Source of the DNA: Candidatus Woesearchaeota archaeon
GTDB lineage: Archaea; Nanobdellota; Nanobdellia; Woesearchaeales; JACPJR01
NCBI GenBank assembly: GCA_016187565.1
Contig: JACPJR010000014.1
Span: forward strand, 1 to 64,000
Length of the DNA stretch: 64,000 nucleotides
Reading direction: 5' to 3'
The stretch's first letter is position 1; the number at the start of each line of letters is the position of its first letter. The translations under genes and the position numbers were made by a program. Shown piece by piece: positions 1 through 8,608 of the stretch. The notes under the pieces were generated by a model. The model saw only the letters and a list, made by a program, of their open reading frames with translations, made no database searches and was not told the origin of the DNA.

Positions 1-99
1 AACAACATTGGTGCAGGACGAGGGAGGGTTCCTTAGGGGAAACCCGAGTAGCACAAAATTTCTGCTGAAATTTTGGGCGTCTGCACCTCTATTGTTGTT
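1..99 (+). ncRNA. structured RNA, copy 1 of a two-copy three-way-junction motif
   Basis: The segment folds into a nested structure. An outer stem pairs 1-7 with 93-99. A second stem pairs 10-15 plus 17-20 with 78-87, with G16 bulged. It closes a junction holding one hairpin at 26-45 and an A/T-rich hairpin (54-61 with 68-75). The single-stranded joint GAGTA (46-50) and the preceding GGGGAAAC (36-43) recur in a second RNA at 27915-28017 with the same architecture. The outer stem starts at base 1, so the RNA may begin just outside the window. It could be a free small RNA or the leader of folC, 80 nt downstream. I do not recognise the family; it is not tRNA, 5S, SRP or RNase P RNA as I know them. 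Confidence 0.5.
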
Positions 100-127
100 A
101 TTTTCAATTCAGGCGTTAGAAACAATT

Positions 128-160
128 TTTGGATGAAGCCGGCGCCATCCAAACTCTTTT
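128..160 (+). terminator. hairpin with T-rich tail between RNA copy 1 and folC
   Basis: A perfect 8-bp stem (128-135 with 146-153) has a GC-rich 10-nt loop and is followed by ACTCTTTT. It could end the upstream RNA or be part of the folC leader. Position and T-rich tail favour a terminator, but archaeal termination mostly needs only T-runs, so the role is inferred. Confidence 0.35.
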
Positions 161-180
161 AAAGATCTCCCTTCTCCTTT

Positions 181-1419
181 ATGATGATGGATTACAAAGA
201 AGCTTTAGATTATCTTACGTTCCTAGAAAAAGAACGACGGATAAAATTAGGCCTTGATAATGTTCGCGCATTACTTGCTTCGCTGGGCAATCCCCAAACA
301 AAGTTCAAATCTGTTCATGTTGGTGGGACAAATGGCAAGGGATCGGTCTGTGCGATGCTTGATGCGGTTTTGCAGCAAAGTGGCTATAAGGTAGGCAGGT
401 ACACCTCTCCTCACCTCGTTCAGGTTAATGAACGGTTTACCATCAATGGCATGACTATTTCGAATGATGATTTTGCCCATCATCTGAGCATGGTTAAGGC
501 AGAAGTAACAACCCAAACCTATTTTGAGGTGACAACTGCTCTCGCGTTTCTTTACTTTGCTGACAAAGGTGTTGACATTGCTTGTATTGAAGTTGGTCTT
601 GGGGGAAGATTAGATGCAACTAATGTGGTCACTCCGCAAGTTTCAGTGATTACCACTATTGCGTTAGAGCATACAGAGTGGCTGGGAAATTCTGTCGAAG
701 CAATTGCAGGGGAAAAAGCAGGGATTATTAAGCCTCATGTCCCTGTTGTTACGGCTACAAGCGGTAGAGCTTTGAAGGTCATCACCCAAAAAGCACAGGA
801 ACAACAGGCACCCTTACAGGTTGTTTCTTCACGCCGTGCAAGGGGATACAAAACCAGTCTTATCGGCAGATTTCAGCGTCAGAATCTTGCGGTTGTGCTT
901 GAAGTCATTGACTGTTTACGTGGACAAGGATTTACGCTTCCTGAAACAGACGTCCGTAAGGGCCTTCTGCAAACAACCTGGCCAGGTCGCTTCCAGTTTT
1001 TGCAAGAAAATCTTCTGGTTGATTGTGCCCATAATCCCGCAGGTATTGCTGTTCTTGTTTCTGCATTAAGAGAGCTTCAACGCAAAAAGTCATTTGCAAA
1101 CGTTTTTCTCATCTTTGGCGTGCTCAAGGATAAGGATTATAGCTCCATGATCAAACCACTTCTTCCGCTTGTTACTACCATGATCCTTGTCCGGCCAAAT
1201 ACTGAACGAGCCCTTGATCCTGAAGAACTTAAGGCACATATCCAATCTTTAGGGCTTGGGCCCACCCCTATGCTTCTGGTCATACCTTATCTCAAAGAAG
1301 CGATGGCATATGTGCAACAACAGACGACATCGAAAGATCTTGTTATTATTACTGGCTCGATTTATTTAGTGGGAGAGATATTTTCGTTGTTTGATACCAA
1401 GCACCACGTTTTCTGTTAA
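181..1419 (+). CDS. folC: folylpolyglutamate/dihydrofolate synthase family ligase FolC
   Basis: A 412-aa Mur-ligase superfamily enzyme that adds glutamate to (tetrahydro)folate-type cofactors using ATP. The P-loop GTNGKGS is at residues 49-55, followed by the TSPHL and VNERF substrate segments typical of FolC. The GLGGRLDATN stretch near 140 and the DCAHNP segment of the C-terminal domain near 280 are also diagnostic. Length is normal for the family. Three ATGs in a row (181, 184, 187) make the exact start uncertain, and no Shine-Dalgarno site is visible. In archaea that use other C1 carriers the substrate may differ, for example a coenzyme F420 or pterin derivative. Confidence 0.9.
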   Translation: MMMDYKEALDYLTFLEKERRIKLGLDNVRALLASLGNPQTKFKSVHVGGTNGKGSVCAMLDAVLQQSGYKVGRYTSPHLVQVNERFTINGMTISNDDFAHHLSMVKAEVTTQTYFEVTTALAFLYFADKGVDIACIEVGLGGRLDATNVVTPQVSVITTIALEHTEWLGNSVEAIAGEKAGIIKPHVPVVTATSGRALKVITQKAQEQQAPLQVVSSRRARGYKTSLIGRFQRQNLAVVLEVIDCLRGQGFTLPETDVRKGLLQTTWPGRFQFLQENLLVDCAHNPAGIAVLVSALRELQRKKSFANVFLIFGVLKDKDYSSMIKPLLPLVTTMILVRPNTERALDPEELKAHIQSLGLGPTPMLLVIPYLKEAMAYVQQQTTSKDLVIITGSIYLVGEIFSLFDTKHHVFC

Positions 1420-1420
1420 A

Positions 1421-1461
1421 CGAAACTTTTATATATAAATTGTTATATCTATTGATATAAC
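1421..1461 (+). promoter_or_regulatory. TATA box plus palindromic operator of the toxin-antitoxin operon
   Basis: An A/T-only TATA element (1427-1440) is preceded by a purine-rich BRE-like CGAAAC. It is followed directly by a perfect 8-bp inverted repeat, GTTATATC (1442-1449) and GATATAAC (1454-1461), separated by TATT. The repeat ends on the base before the ATG at 1462. TATA spacing predicts transcription starting at about 1460, so a protein on the palindrome would cover the transcription start. This is a typical autorepression layout for toxin-antitoxin operons (inference). Confidence 0.7.
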
Positions 1462-1755
1462 ATGAATAATGGGTCAATTTTAATGGGGAAGGAGAATATT
1501 TTGAGATACCCAAGGTTGGATACTGTTCTCATGGTAGAGGAATTTATAAAGCACCATGATGGCGAATTCAAAAAAAGAAAATTATGGGAATCCTTGCCCA
1601 AAAAAATGATGTATCAAACATTCTGCGTTGTTATTGATTACTTATTCTATTCAAGAAAGATTTCAATTGATGCAGAGGGGAAACTAGGATGGATCTATTA
1701 TCCTGAAATTGCCAAAGAATACTACGTTAAATTTGGTTTGGGACGAAACAAATGA
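1462..1755 (+). CDS. putative winged-helix antitoxin paired with RelE-like toxin
   Basis: A 97-aa protein. Residues 20-80 read as a small winged-helix fold: three helices, then a wing-like ISIDAEGKLGWIYYP. Its stop overlaps the toxin start by ATGA (1752-1755), so the two are translationally coupled. The promoter places the 5' end of the mRNA at the ATG (leaderless); an ATG at 1483 is the alternative start. By position and fold it should neutralise the toxin and bind the palindrome just upstream. I infer the antitoxin role from context, not from a recognised family motif. Confidence 0.65.
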   Translation: MNNGSILMGKENILRYPRLDTVLMVEEFIKHHDGEFKKRKLWESLPKKMMYQTFCVVIDYLFYSRKISIDAEGKLGWIYYPEIAKEYYVKFGLGRNK

Positions 1756-2084
1756 AATTACCTTCAACAACAAGATTCTTTGATGATGCTATCAAGGAAG
1801 CATTTTACAAGCTGGAAAAAGGCGATGACTCAGAACGCGAATTATTTCGACTACTGAATCAGGCAATGGACAATATCGAGCAAAATGCTTTCTGTGGGAT
1901 TCAAATACCTAAACGACTTATTCCTAGACAATATTTTGATAAGGGGATAAAGAATTTATGGAAGTATGATCTGCCTCGTGGCTGGAGATTGATGTACTCA
2001 ATTGTGAACGAGGAAGTTGTTGTGGTTAGTATTATTCTCGAATGGTTTGACCATAAGGAGTATGAGAGAAAATTCAACTACTAA
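1752..2084 (+). CDS. RelE/ParE-superfamily toxin (mRNA interferase-like)
   Basis: A 110-aa basic protein with the RelE-fold pattern. N-terminal helices contain K/R-rich residues (KRLIPRQYFDKGI), followed by the beta-strand core LWKYDLPRGWRLMYSI and the C-terminal strand VVVSIILEWFDHKEYER. The conserved R in PRGWR and the terminal H-K-Y-E-R are consistent with ribosome-dependent mRNA cleavage, as known for RelE. It overlaps the upstream antitoxin by 4 nt. Stable maintenance or stress response is the usual role. A non-toxic ParE-like or orphan variant cannot be excluded. Confidence 0.8.
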   Translation: MKLPSTTRFFDDAIKEAFYKLEKGDDSERELFRLLNQAMDNIEQNAFCGIQIPKRLIPRQYFDKGIKNLWKYDLPRGWRLMYSIVNEEVVVVSIILEWFDHKEYERKFNY

Positions 2085-2146
2085 TTTGAACTATCAAACC
2101 GAAAACTGTCCTTATTTGCGGGCTTTAATTAATTGAGTTTAATATT

Positions 2147-2620
2147 CTATCCGCGAAGCAACTCTTCAATGGACTTGATCACTTCCTCTTCTTCAGGTTT
2201 TCGTTGTTTTTTATTCTTTTTTTCCTCAACGTCCATTGGTTCTTGTTGCTTTTCTGCAAACGGTCGTGGCTCTTCAACGTTCAGTGAAGAAGGAAGCGTC
2301 CATTCATCCTCGTCTTTTTTTTCCTTTTCTTTAGGAAGATGTTGATTTATCTTATGCTCAAATTCTGATTCCTTTTCTTTCTTCTGTTCTTCTGGCAGTT
2401 TATTGTCCTGCTGATACCCTGATTTGAGTGGGTCATTTGATGCCTCTATATTCTGATAACGTTGCTGGGATTGGTATCCTGAGCTGATTTCATTCTCCTG
2501 GTGAGCATAGTGGCTACCCATGCCAGGTCCATGATCTTCCATAATGGCTCTGACACCAGCTGAAGCTCCATAATGTCGCTGCATCCAGGGTTCATCATCG
2601 TGATGGCTGTGGTAAACCAT
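2147..2620 (-). CDS. hypothetical protein with His/Tyr-rich N-terminus and charged low-complexity tail
   Basis: A 157-aa protein of unknown function. The N-terminus is rich in His, Met and Tyr (MVYHSHHDDEPWMQRHYG). The remainder is very rich in Lys, Glu and Gln and is probably disordered, ending in a short helix EEEVIKSIEELLRG. I choose the ATG at 2620, not 2632, because a TATA box on this strand (2644-2653) sits about 27 nt upstream and predicts a leaderless mRNA. No catalytic motif is visible. The gene is convergent with the toxin operon. Confidence 0.55.
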   Translation of the reverse strand: MVYHSHHDDEPWMQRHYGASAGVRAIMEDHGPGMGSHYAHQENEISSGYQSQQRYQNIEASNDPLKSGYQQDNKLPEEQKKEKESEFEHKINQHLPKEKEKKDEDEWTLPSSLNVEEPRPFAEKQQEPMDVEEKKNKKQRKPEEEEVIKSIEELLRG

Positions 2621-2713
2621 GACGGAGAACAAACAAGAAAGGGCATATAAATCTTTGGATTAAGAAATCAAAAAGCTAAAAAGAAAAAATAAAGAAAATG
2701 TTTAATTGTTTAC

Positions 2714-3187
2714 TTATCCTTGAACTCTTCCTTTGACATCAACGGTTGCAGTTTTGGTGAATTCTGCACCGCTTGCGGTTTTATAATACACAATGTCAAA
2801 CACCAGAGTTTCGGATGTTCCTTCAGTATATCCAACCCCTAATGCACTAAAGACTGCTTCATTCAAGGTTAATGTTGCACCGTCATTATATGCTTGGTCG
2901 ACCAGTAATGTCGCAGTATGTACAGATCCATTAGCAAGTGTGACATTGATCTCGGTAATGTTAATTGGTACACCACCTGCATATCGAAGATTTACGGTAA
3001 AGTCACCTGTTTTGATAATAGAATCAGTACATCCAAAGGGTGCAGCAACCGTACATTGATCACCTTGGAATCTTCCGGGATTCAACACACCAAAATAGGC
3101 AAGGGCTGCAATCACAATCAGCACAACTAAAATTGCCCAGCCATACGTCATTAAGAACTCCATAGCAGCTTGAGCTCGTCTTCTCAT
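2714..3187 (-). CDS. archaeal pilin with class III signal peptide
   Basis: A 157-aa protein. The N-terminus RRRAQAAMEFLMTYGW is followed by about 20 hydrophobic residues: a class III signal in which a prepilin peptidase would cut before Q-A-A-M-E. The hydrophobic helix then assembles the filament core, and the rest (residues 35-157) is a beta-rich globular domain with two Cys. This QAAMEFLMTYGWAILV-type start is characteristic of DPANN pilins. A strong Shine-Dalgarno GGAGGTA lies at 3194-3200. A TATA box at about 3280-3290 implies a leader of about 70 nt. It is divergent from the large surface protein at 3360. Confidence 0.85.
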   Translation of the reverse strand: MRRRAQAAMEFLMTYGWAILVVLIVIAALAYFGVLNPGRFQGDQCTVAAPFGCTDSIIKTGDFTVNLRYAGGVPINITEINVTLANGSVHTATLLVDQAYNDGATLTLNEAVFSALGVGYTEGTSETLVFDIVYYKTASGAEFTKTATVDVKGRVQG

Positions 3188-3359
3188 AATTCCTACCTCC
3201 TTTTTTCTCTTGCTATCGTTATCTTTTTAGATCTCTCGGGATAAACAGACAGTCCTTATTTGTATTCTATCTCGTCCTCCTATATAAACCTTTCGTAAAT
3301 AAAAACATTTAAAAACTTGAAAGGATGCATGAAAAAAGACAATAAAAAACAGGTGGGAT

Positions 3360-6300
3360 ATGAGAACAAGAGGTATGAGAACTGCACAGGCCGCTGTAGA
3401 ATTAATCGTTGTCCTAGGAATTGGTCTCATTGTCTTTCTGAGTATTCTTTCACTGAGTTATGAAACTTCAAATCGTGTTGGCGGAGCATTTCAAAGCACA
3501 AAGGCCTCTACGGTTGTTGATGATCTCGCAGATGCTGCTACTCTTGTCTACCAGCAAGGTAGTGGTTCAAAAACCACGGTTTTTGTGACTATTCCTTCAG
3601 ATGTTTCTTCTATTGTTGTGGAGGGAAAAACCATTACCATGACGCTCATCGTGGCAGGAGAAGAACGAGTTGTCTACCGCAGTACTGACTTTAATGTTTC
3701 TGGTTCTGTTCCTACTACGGCTGGAAATCATTGGATAGCTATTGAAGCCCAATCAGCACAGGTTGTTATTGGGGATCTCATGCCTCCTACGGTTATTGAT
3801 ACTGCTCCTTCTGGTTTTATAGCGGTTACTAGTACAACGCTGAGTGCAACAACCGATAAGCGGGCAGCCTGTAAGTATAGTTTGCTTGATGAAAACTACA
3901 GCAGTATGCCGACAACCTTCAATGGTCAGGAAACAACCCATACTGCTTCAATAGGACCGCTCGGAGAGGGAGCTTACACCTACTATGTACGATGCGCTGA
4001 TATCAGCGGAAATGTTATGAACTCCTCAGCCCTCATTCAGTTTACGGTTGATGTAACTCCTGACACGGTAAAGCCAGTTATTAACAACCTCCAAGCATTA
4101 CCAAACCCTGTTGCTCCTGGTCAAACCATTACCATTACGGCAAATGTTACTGACAATAACAACGCAGTCCATACGGTTCTGATCCAACTGAATGGAATAA
4201 ATCATACCATGACCATGGCAGGAGATCTTTACTCTTATGCTGGTTTCAATACTACGGAGGTGGTTGGAACATACAATTATACTATTTATGCGAATGATAC
4301 GTCAAACAACACCGCTATTCCTGTCACTGGAAATTTTAGTGTGGCATGGGTTCCCCAAAAAGTACTGCTTACGTATTTTGATGCTACCACACCGAACTAC
4401 CCCAAATCTCGTTTATGGAACGGCTCAGCGATCTCAGCAGAGCAATTCGCTTTATCAGTTGGCAGTACGAACAGTGGCTGGCATATCCTTAAAGCAGCCA
4501 GAACACGGCAGGAACAGATCTTGGTTACCAAAGATACGAACGATGACATCAATGTCCAAGTTTGGAATGGTTCTCTCTGGCATAATCTTTCAGAGATCTC
4601 TACTGATAGTGGGAGTACAAGCTATCGAAGTTTTGACGTTGCCTATGAACAGCAATCTGACCGTGCCATGATTGTTTTTCGTGATAATACGAATGGAAAC
4701 GTTCCCCATTATGTATTGTGGAATGGTAGCTCGTATAGCTCCGAAGGAACAGCCCTTGACGGAGGGAATAATGTCCAATGGATTCGTTTAGCAGCAAAAC
4801 CTGAAACCAATGAGATTCTACTTGTTACGTTAGATAGTGCTGGCGATCTCAATGTTCAACAGTGGGATGGTACTGCGTGGGGAGACCTTACTGAAATTGA
4901 AACTGATGCGGAAACAACAGATTTTCAGAGTTTTGATGTTGCCTATGAACAAGTAAGTGGCCGTGCGCTTCTTGCCTGGATGCCTCTTGATGAAAGCCAA
5001 CCCCATTATCGTCTCTGGAATGGCTCGACATGGACACCGGAAACCATAGCAAATGATATGGGTTCTTCAGATGTACGGTGGGTTAGCCTGGTAGCAAAGC
5101 CCGCAAGCAATGAATTAGCACTTGCAACCGTCGATGCTGGAAATGATCTGAATGTGCAGCTGTGGAACGGCAATGTTTTTGGCACGGTTACTGAGCTCGA
5201 TAATAGCATTGAATCTTCCGCACAACGTTCCTTTGCGCTTGCCTACCAACAGAACAAGACCGATCTCATGGTCGTTTATGGTGATAGCAGTGATAATGTT
5301 CCTGTGTATTATAGGTACAATGGGTCTTGGTTTGGTCCGTTTGATGCGCTCAATATCGGAGCATCTCCTCGTTGGCTGACCATGGATGCAAACCCTCATA
5401 CCGATGAGATGGGTCTTCTCGTCCTTGATAGCGCGAATGATGTCAGTATCCAACGCTGGAATGGATCTGGATGGATAGATTATGCTGAACTCGAAACGTC
5501 TTCAGAGAATCAGTATGGCATGCCTATTGCTTTAGTTTACTCTGGTTTTGATGAAGGTTTTATTGTTGATCAAACACCACCATTACTCCTGAATCTCGCT
5601 GCTCAGTTTATTACCAGCTCTTCTGCAGTTATTTCTTGGGAGACTGATGAAGCAGCAAATGCAATCCTCGCGTATGGAACATCCGTGAGCTTGGACACTG
5701 TTGTTACGAATAGCAGTTTAGGATTCAATCATAGCTTTGCCCTCTCGGGATTACTTGAGAATACGCTCTATTACTACCAAGTCACGAGTTGTGATGCGAA
5801 CAATAACTGCAATCAATCGTCCGTATACAACTTCACCACGCTTTCAGTTTACCGTGCCATGGTTACCTACTTTGATAGTGTGAATACCACTACTCCACGC
5901 TATCGTCTCTGGAATAGCAGTTTGGGTGCTGAACAATCTGCCTCTAGTGTTACAGGAACACCGATCTGGCATCTTCTTCGTTCAAATCCAATGATTAACG
6001 AAAAGATCTTGGGTGTGCTTGATACAACAAATAGTATCGCTGCCCAAATCTGGAATGGTAGTGCATGGAGCTCTGCGCAACAACTTTCTGCTAATGGAGG
6101 AGGAACCAGCACTCGTTCCTTTGACATTGCGTATGAACAGGATACTGGCAGAGCACTGGTTGTCTATCCACAGGGAAGTCAGCCAGCCATTCCTAAATAC
6201 CGTCTTTGGAATGGAACTTCTTGGCTACCAGAAGCAAGTACCGGAGTTGTGGGAACAGGAATCTTGCGCTGGGTACGATTAATAGAAAAGCCAGCTTCTT

Positions 6301-7046
6301 CAGAACTCATCTTAATGACCCTGGACAGTAATAGCGACCTCTATGCTCAGGTATGGAATGGTTCTCTGTGGAGTTTTGTAACCCTTCTTGAATCGACTAT
6401 TGAATCACCATCTTACCAGGCATTTGATGGAGCTTATGAACAACAATCAGGAAATGCATTACTCGTGTGGGCAGAGAAGGATAGTGCTACACCAAAATAT
6501 TCCACATGGAATGGAACTGCTTTCTCGAATGAGGCAGCTGGCAAGAGTACGGGGTCGACAGACCTTTTCTGGCTCAAGCTTGCTCCTGACTCTCAATCAG
6601 ATACCATGCTCTTGGGTATTCTTGACGGCGGAAGGGATATGAATGTTCAGATATGGAACAGCAGTGGTTTTAGCACCGATGTTGAGCTTGATAGTGATAT
6701 TGAAACCTTTAGCCAGCGTGCCTTTGACGTGGTCTATGAATACAATACCTCACGAGCAGTGCTTGTATACGGCGATCGTAATGATGATGTCCCGGTGTAT
6801 TACCTCTATAATGGTACGCTTGCTGGCCCTTACGATGCTCTCGACGTAGGTGGCGATCCTGCATGGGTACACCTTGCATCAAGTCCTTACACTAATGAAA
6901 TCCTTATGCTTACTCTTGAGAATCAAAACGATGATGTTTCATTCCAGCGATGGAATTCAAGCACGTGGAGTGATTACACTGAAATAGAAACTTCCTCTTC
7001 ACTTACTGGAGAACAGATGGCATTGAGTTATGATCGCTATTCATAA
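3360..7046 (+). CDS. large secreted surface protein with class III-type N-terminus and eight propeller-like modules
   Basis: 1,228 aa. Residues 8-30 (TAQAAVELIVVLGIGLIVFL) form a pilin-like class III signal/anchor. Next come an Ig-like segment with DxTPP-type linkers (about 140-325), four modules of about 100 aa, a fibronectin III-like domain (about 735-820), and four more modules. Each module carries YRLWNGS, an (L)D..xDLNVQxWNGSxW strand and SFDVAYEQxSGRALVVY. The second four-module array matches the first module for module, so it arose by block duplication. Dozens of N-x-S/T sites suggest N-glycosylation. There is no C-terminal anchor. The start is supported by an AGGTGG site just upstream; ATG 3375 is an alternative. 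Probably a cell-surface adhesin or pilus-tip-like protein (inference). Confidence 0.75.
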   Translation: MRTRGMRTAQAAVELIVVLGIGLIVFLSILSLSYETSNRVGGAFQSTKASTVVDDLADAATLVYQQGSGSKTTVFVTIPSDVSSIVVEGKTITMTLIVAGEERVVYRSTDFNVSGSVPTTAGNHWIAIEAQSAQVVIGDLMPPTVIDTAPSGFIAVTSTTLSATTDKRAACKYSLLDENYSSMPTTFNGQETTHTASIGPLGEGAYTYYVRCADISGNVMNSSALIQFTVDVTPDTVKPVINNLQALPNPVAPGQTITITANVTDNNNAVHTVLIQLNGINHTMTMAGDLYSYAGFNTTEVVGTYNYTIYANDTSNNTAIPVTGNFSVAWVPQKVLLTYFDATTPNYPKSRLWNGSAISAEQFALSVGSTNSGWHILKAARTRQEQILVTKDTNDDINVQVWNGSLWHNLSEISTDSGSTSYRSFDVAYEQQSDRAMIVFRDNTNGNVPHYVLWNGSSYSSEGTALDGGNNVQWIRLAAKPETNEILLVTLDSAGDLNVQQWDGTAWGDLTEIETDAETTDFQSFDVAYEQVSGRALLAWMPLDESQPHYRLWNGSTWTPETIANDMGSSDVRWVSLVAKPASNELALATVDAGNDLNVQLWNGNVFGTVTELDNSIESSAQRSFALAYQQNKTDLMVVYGDSSDNVPVYYRYNGSWFGPFDALNIGASPRWLTMDANPHTDEMGLLVLDSANDVSIQRWNGSGWIDYAELETSSENQYGMPIALVYSGFDEGFIVDQTPPLLLNLAAQFITSSSAVISWETDEAANAILAYGTSVSLDTVVTNSSLGFNHSFALSGLLENTLYYYQVTSCDANNNCNQSSVYNFTTLSVYRAMVTYFDSVNTTTPRYRLWNSSLGAEQSASSVTGTPIWHLLRSNPMINEKILGVLDTTNSIAAQIWNGSAWSSAQQLSANGGGTSTRSFDIAYEQDTGRALVVYPQGSQPAIPKYRLWNGTSWLPEASTGVVGTGILRWVRLIEKPASSELILMTLDSNSDLYAQVWNGSLWSFVTLLESTIESPSYQAFDGAYEQQSGNALLVWAEKDSATPKYSTWNGTAFSNEAAGKSTGSTDLFWLKLAPDSQSDTMLLGILDGGRDMNVQIWNSSGFSTDVELDSDIETFSQRAFDVVYEYNTSRAVLVYGDRNDDVPVYYLYNGTLAGPYDALDVGGDPAWVHLASSPYTNEILMLTLENQNDDVSFQRWNSSTWSDYTEIETSSSLTGEQMALSYDRYS

Positions 7047-7101
7047 TTGTTATTACGAGCGAGCATCTATTTGCTCAATAAATTATGCGAGTGAGTATAT
7101 C

Positions 7102-7551
7102 ATGACGATTCCTCAAACCATAATGATAAAAAATACAGACAAGCGATCACAGATCAGTTTGGACCTTCTCATTGTCTTGGGAGTTTCCCTGATTGTTTTT
7201 CTTATTATTCTCTCTCTTGTTTTCCAACGCAATATAACGGTAGAGGCAGGAAAGACACGGCTTTATGCAAAAGCTGTTGCAGATCGTGTTGCCCATGCCA
7301 TTACTGCTGTTGCACGTGCAGGCCATGGAACCGAGATGATTCTTTCGTTATCTCCAACATTAGGAGACAGCACTCCTTATGAGATTCAGGTTTATCCCTC
7401 AGCTCATCGCGTGCAGATTTCATGGTACTCACATGGTGAGCAACAGACATACAGTGCACCACTTACGACTGCAAATATCACCGGTACTGTCAATACGTCT
7501 CGTGATCTGATCATAACCAATAATGCTGGAGGAGTCTCTCTGACTTGGTAA
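7102..7551 (+). CDS. pilin-like protein with class III-type N-terminal segment
   Basis: A 149-aa protein. The N-terminal KRSQISLDLLIVLGVSLIVFLIILSLVF is a basic stretch followed by a polar/hydrophobic helix, as in archaeal pilin-like subunits. The remainder is a small beta-rich domain. An in-frame ATG at 7030 would overlap the upstream gene; I prefer 7102 because the signal then lies near the N-terminus (ATG 7123 is also possible). First of four consecutive small genes of this kind, which probably form one operon with the gene at 3360. The exact role, minor pilin or anchoring subunit, is unknown. Confidence 0.65.
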   Translation: MTIPQTIMIKNTDKRSQISLDLLIVLGVSLIVFLIILSLVFQRNITVEAGKTRLYAKAVADRVAHAITAVARAGHGTEMILSLSPTLGDSTPYEIQVYPSAHRVQISWYSHGEQQTYSAPLTTANITGTVNTSRDLIITNNAGGVSLTW

Positions 7552-7556
7552 ATATC

Positions 7557-8195
7557 ATGGTAAAATCAGCATCAAATAGGCTCTTGAGAAGATTAAGAAA
7601 AAAGGGACAACTTTTTTCTCTTGATATGGTGATCTCTTTTCTTATCTTTATCTCCCTTCTGTTGAGCGGTGCCTGGTTATGGGATCAGCAGCGAGAAACG
7701 ATTACTTTACGAGAGCTTCACTATGACCTTGCCTTCCAAGCCAATAATGCACTGGCGAGTTTAGTAGAAACGCCGGGAAACCCTCAAAACTGGAGTGCTC
7801 TTGATCCAGCAGTTGTAAACAGCTCGACAGTTCTTTCTCTTGGTCTTGCACCATCCCCAAGTTTTCATGATCTTCCCAATAAACCAGGAAGGGTTATGGC
7901 AGGTACTTTAGGAGGATCATGGGTCATAGACCCTGCAAAACTTGAGTCTCTTACTACCATCAATTCCTCTACTACCAAAAAGATACTTGGTATTCTGGGA
8001 CCAAACTATGATTATTTTCTTCAGATTAAGGTATGGAATGGAACAACGTATACAGAAAACACGACCTTAGGGACAGTACCTGAATCAACTGCAACAGAGG
8101 TTGTTATGGTTGATCGTTTTGCATTACTCAATAATAACTGGGCGCAGCTTACCATGACCCTTTGGAAGGGTTGTGAGGGGGTTGTATGTCCATGA
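7557..8195 (+). CDS. pilin-like membrane-anchored protein
   Basis: About 212 aa. A very basic N-terminus (RLLRRLRKKGQLFSLD) precedes a single hydrophobic helix (about 23-42), then an extracellular domain with several N-x-T/S sites. The K-G-Q-x-F-S-L-D motif resembles a class III cleavage region with an atypical residue pattern. I use ATG 7557; an in-frame TTG at 7545 inside the preceding gene is the alternative. Its 3' end overlaps the next gene, indicating co-translation. Function is inferred only from the neighbouring pilin-like genes. Confidence 0.6.
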   Translation: MVKSASNRLLRRLRKKGQLFSLDMVISFLIFISLLLSGAWLWDQQRETITLRELHYDLAFQANNALASLVETPGNPQNWSALDPAVVNSSTVLSLGLAPSPSFHDLPNKPGRVMAGTLGGSWVIDPAKLESLTTINSSTTKKILGILGPNYDYFLQIKVWNGTTYTENTTLGTVPESTATEVVMVDRFALLNNNWAQLTMTLWKGCEGVVCP

Positions 8196-8608
8196 TACAA
8201 AAGAATCGTGGCATCATCTTTACGTTAGACAGTATTCTCGCCCTGACGCTTGCCCTGAGCATGATTACCGCTTCACTTTTCTACCTAGGAAAAACAGATG
8301 ACTCTTCCTTTGATGAGCAGGGCTTACGTCAGTTGTCTCTTGATAGTTTGGCAGTTCTGGAAAAAAGTGGTACTTTGCTCTTGGCGATGACAACCTCCCA
8401 AGAATCTCTCGAGTCTTTTGTTGATGCGCTTCCTCAGCAGGTGTGTGCAAACATTACACTTTTCGATGCCGAAAGCATTGCACAACACTCAGTTCAAAAA
8501 AAGGACTGCCAAGAGCAGGAAACAACAACAAAGAAGAGTGTTACTCGTCGTGTCTTTATTGTTAACCATGAGGTGTACTATGCTGAGATGCGTGCCTGGT
8601 ATGAGTAA
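8186..8608 (+). CDS. small pilin-like membrane protein
   Basis: 140 aa. The N-terminal RGIIFTLDSILALTLALSMITASLF is a class III-like helix. The soluble part contains two Cys. ATG 8186 has a GAGGGGG ribosome-binding site 4 nt upstream. ATG 8192, which overlaps the previous stop as ATGA, is the alternative. It overlaps both neighbours, so it is part of the surface operon. No enzymatic motif is seen. Confidence 0.6.
   Translation: MSMIQKNRGIIFTLDSILALTLALSMITASLFYLGKTDDSSFDEQGLRQLSLDSLAVLEKSGTLLLAMTTSQESLESFVDALPQQVCANITLFDAESIAQHSVQKKDCQEQETTTKKSVTRRVFIVNHEVYYAEMRAWYE

Noticed and set aside
36-52. Resemblance of GGGGA..GAGTAGC to the manganese (yybP-ykoY) riboswitch loop
   Set aside because: The paired second loop and the helix order of that riboswitch are not present, and neither downstream gene is a metal transporter.
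8418-8600. N-terminal extension of the 8601 membrane protein
   Set aside because: It lies wholly within the preceding gene, and the basic sequence is an out-of-frame shadow.
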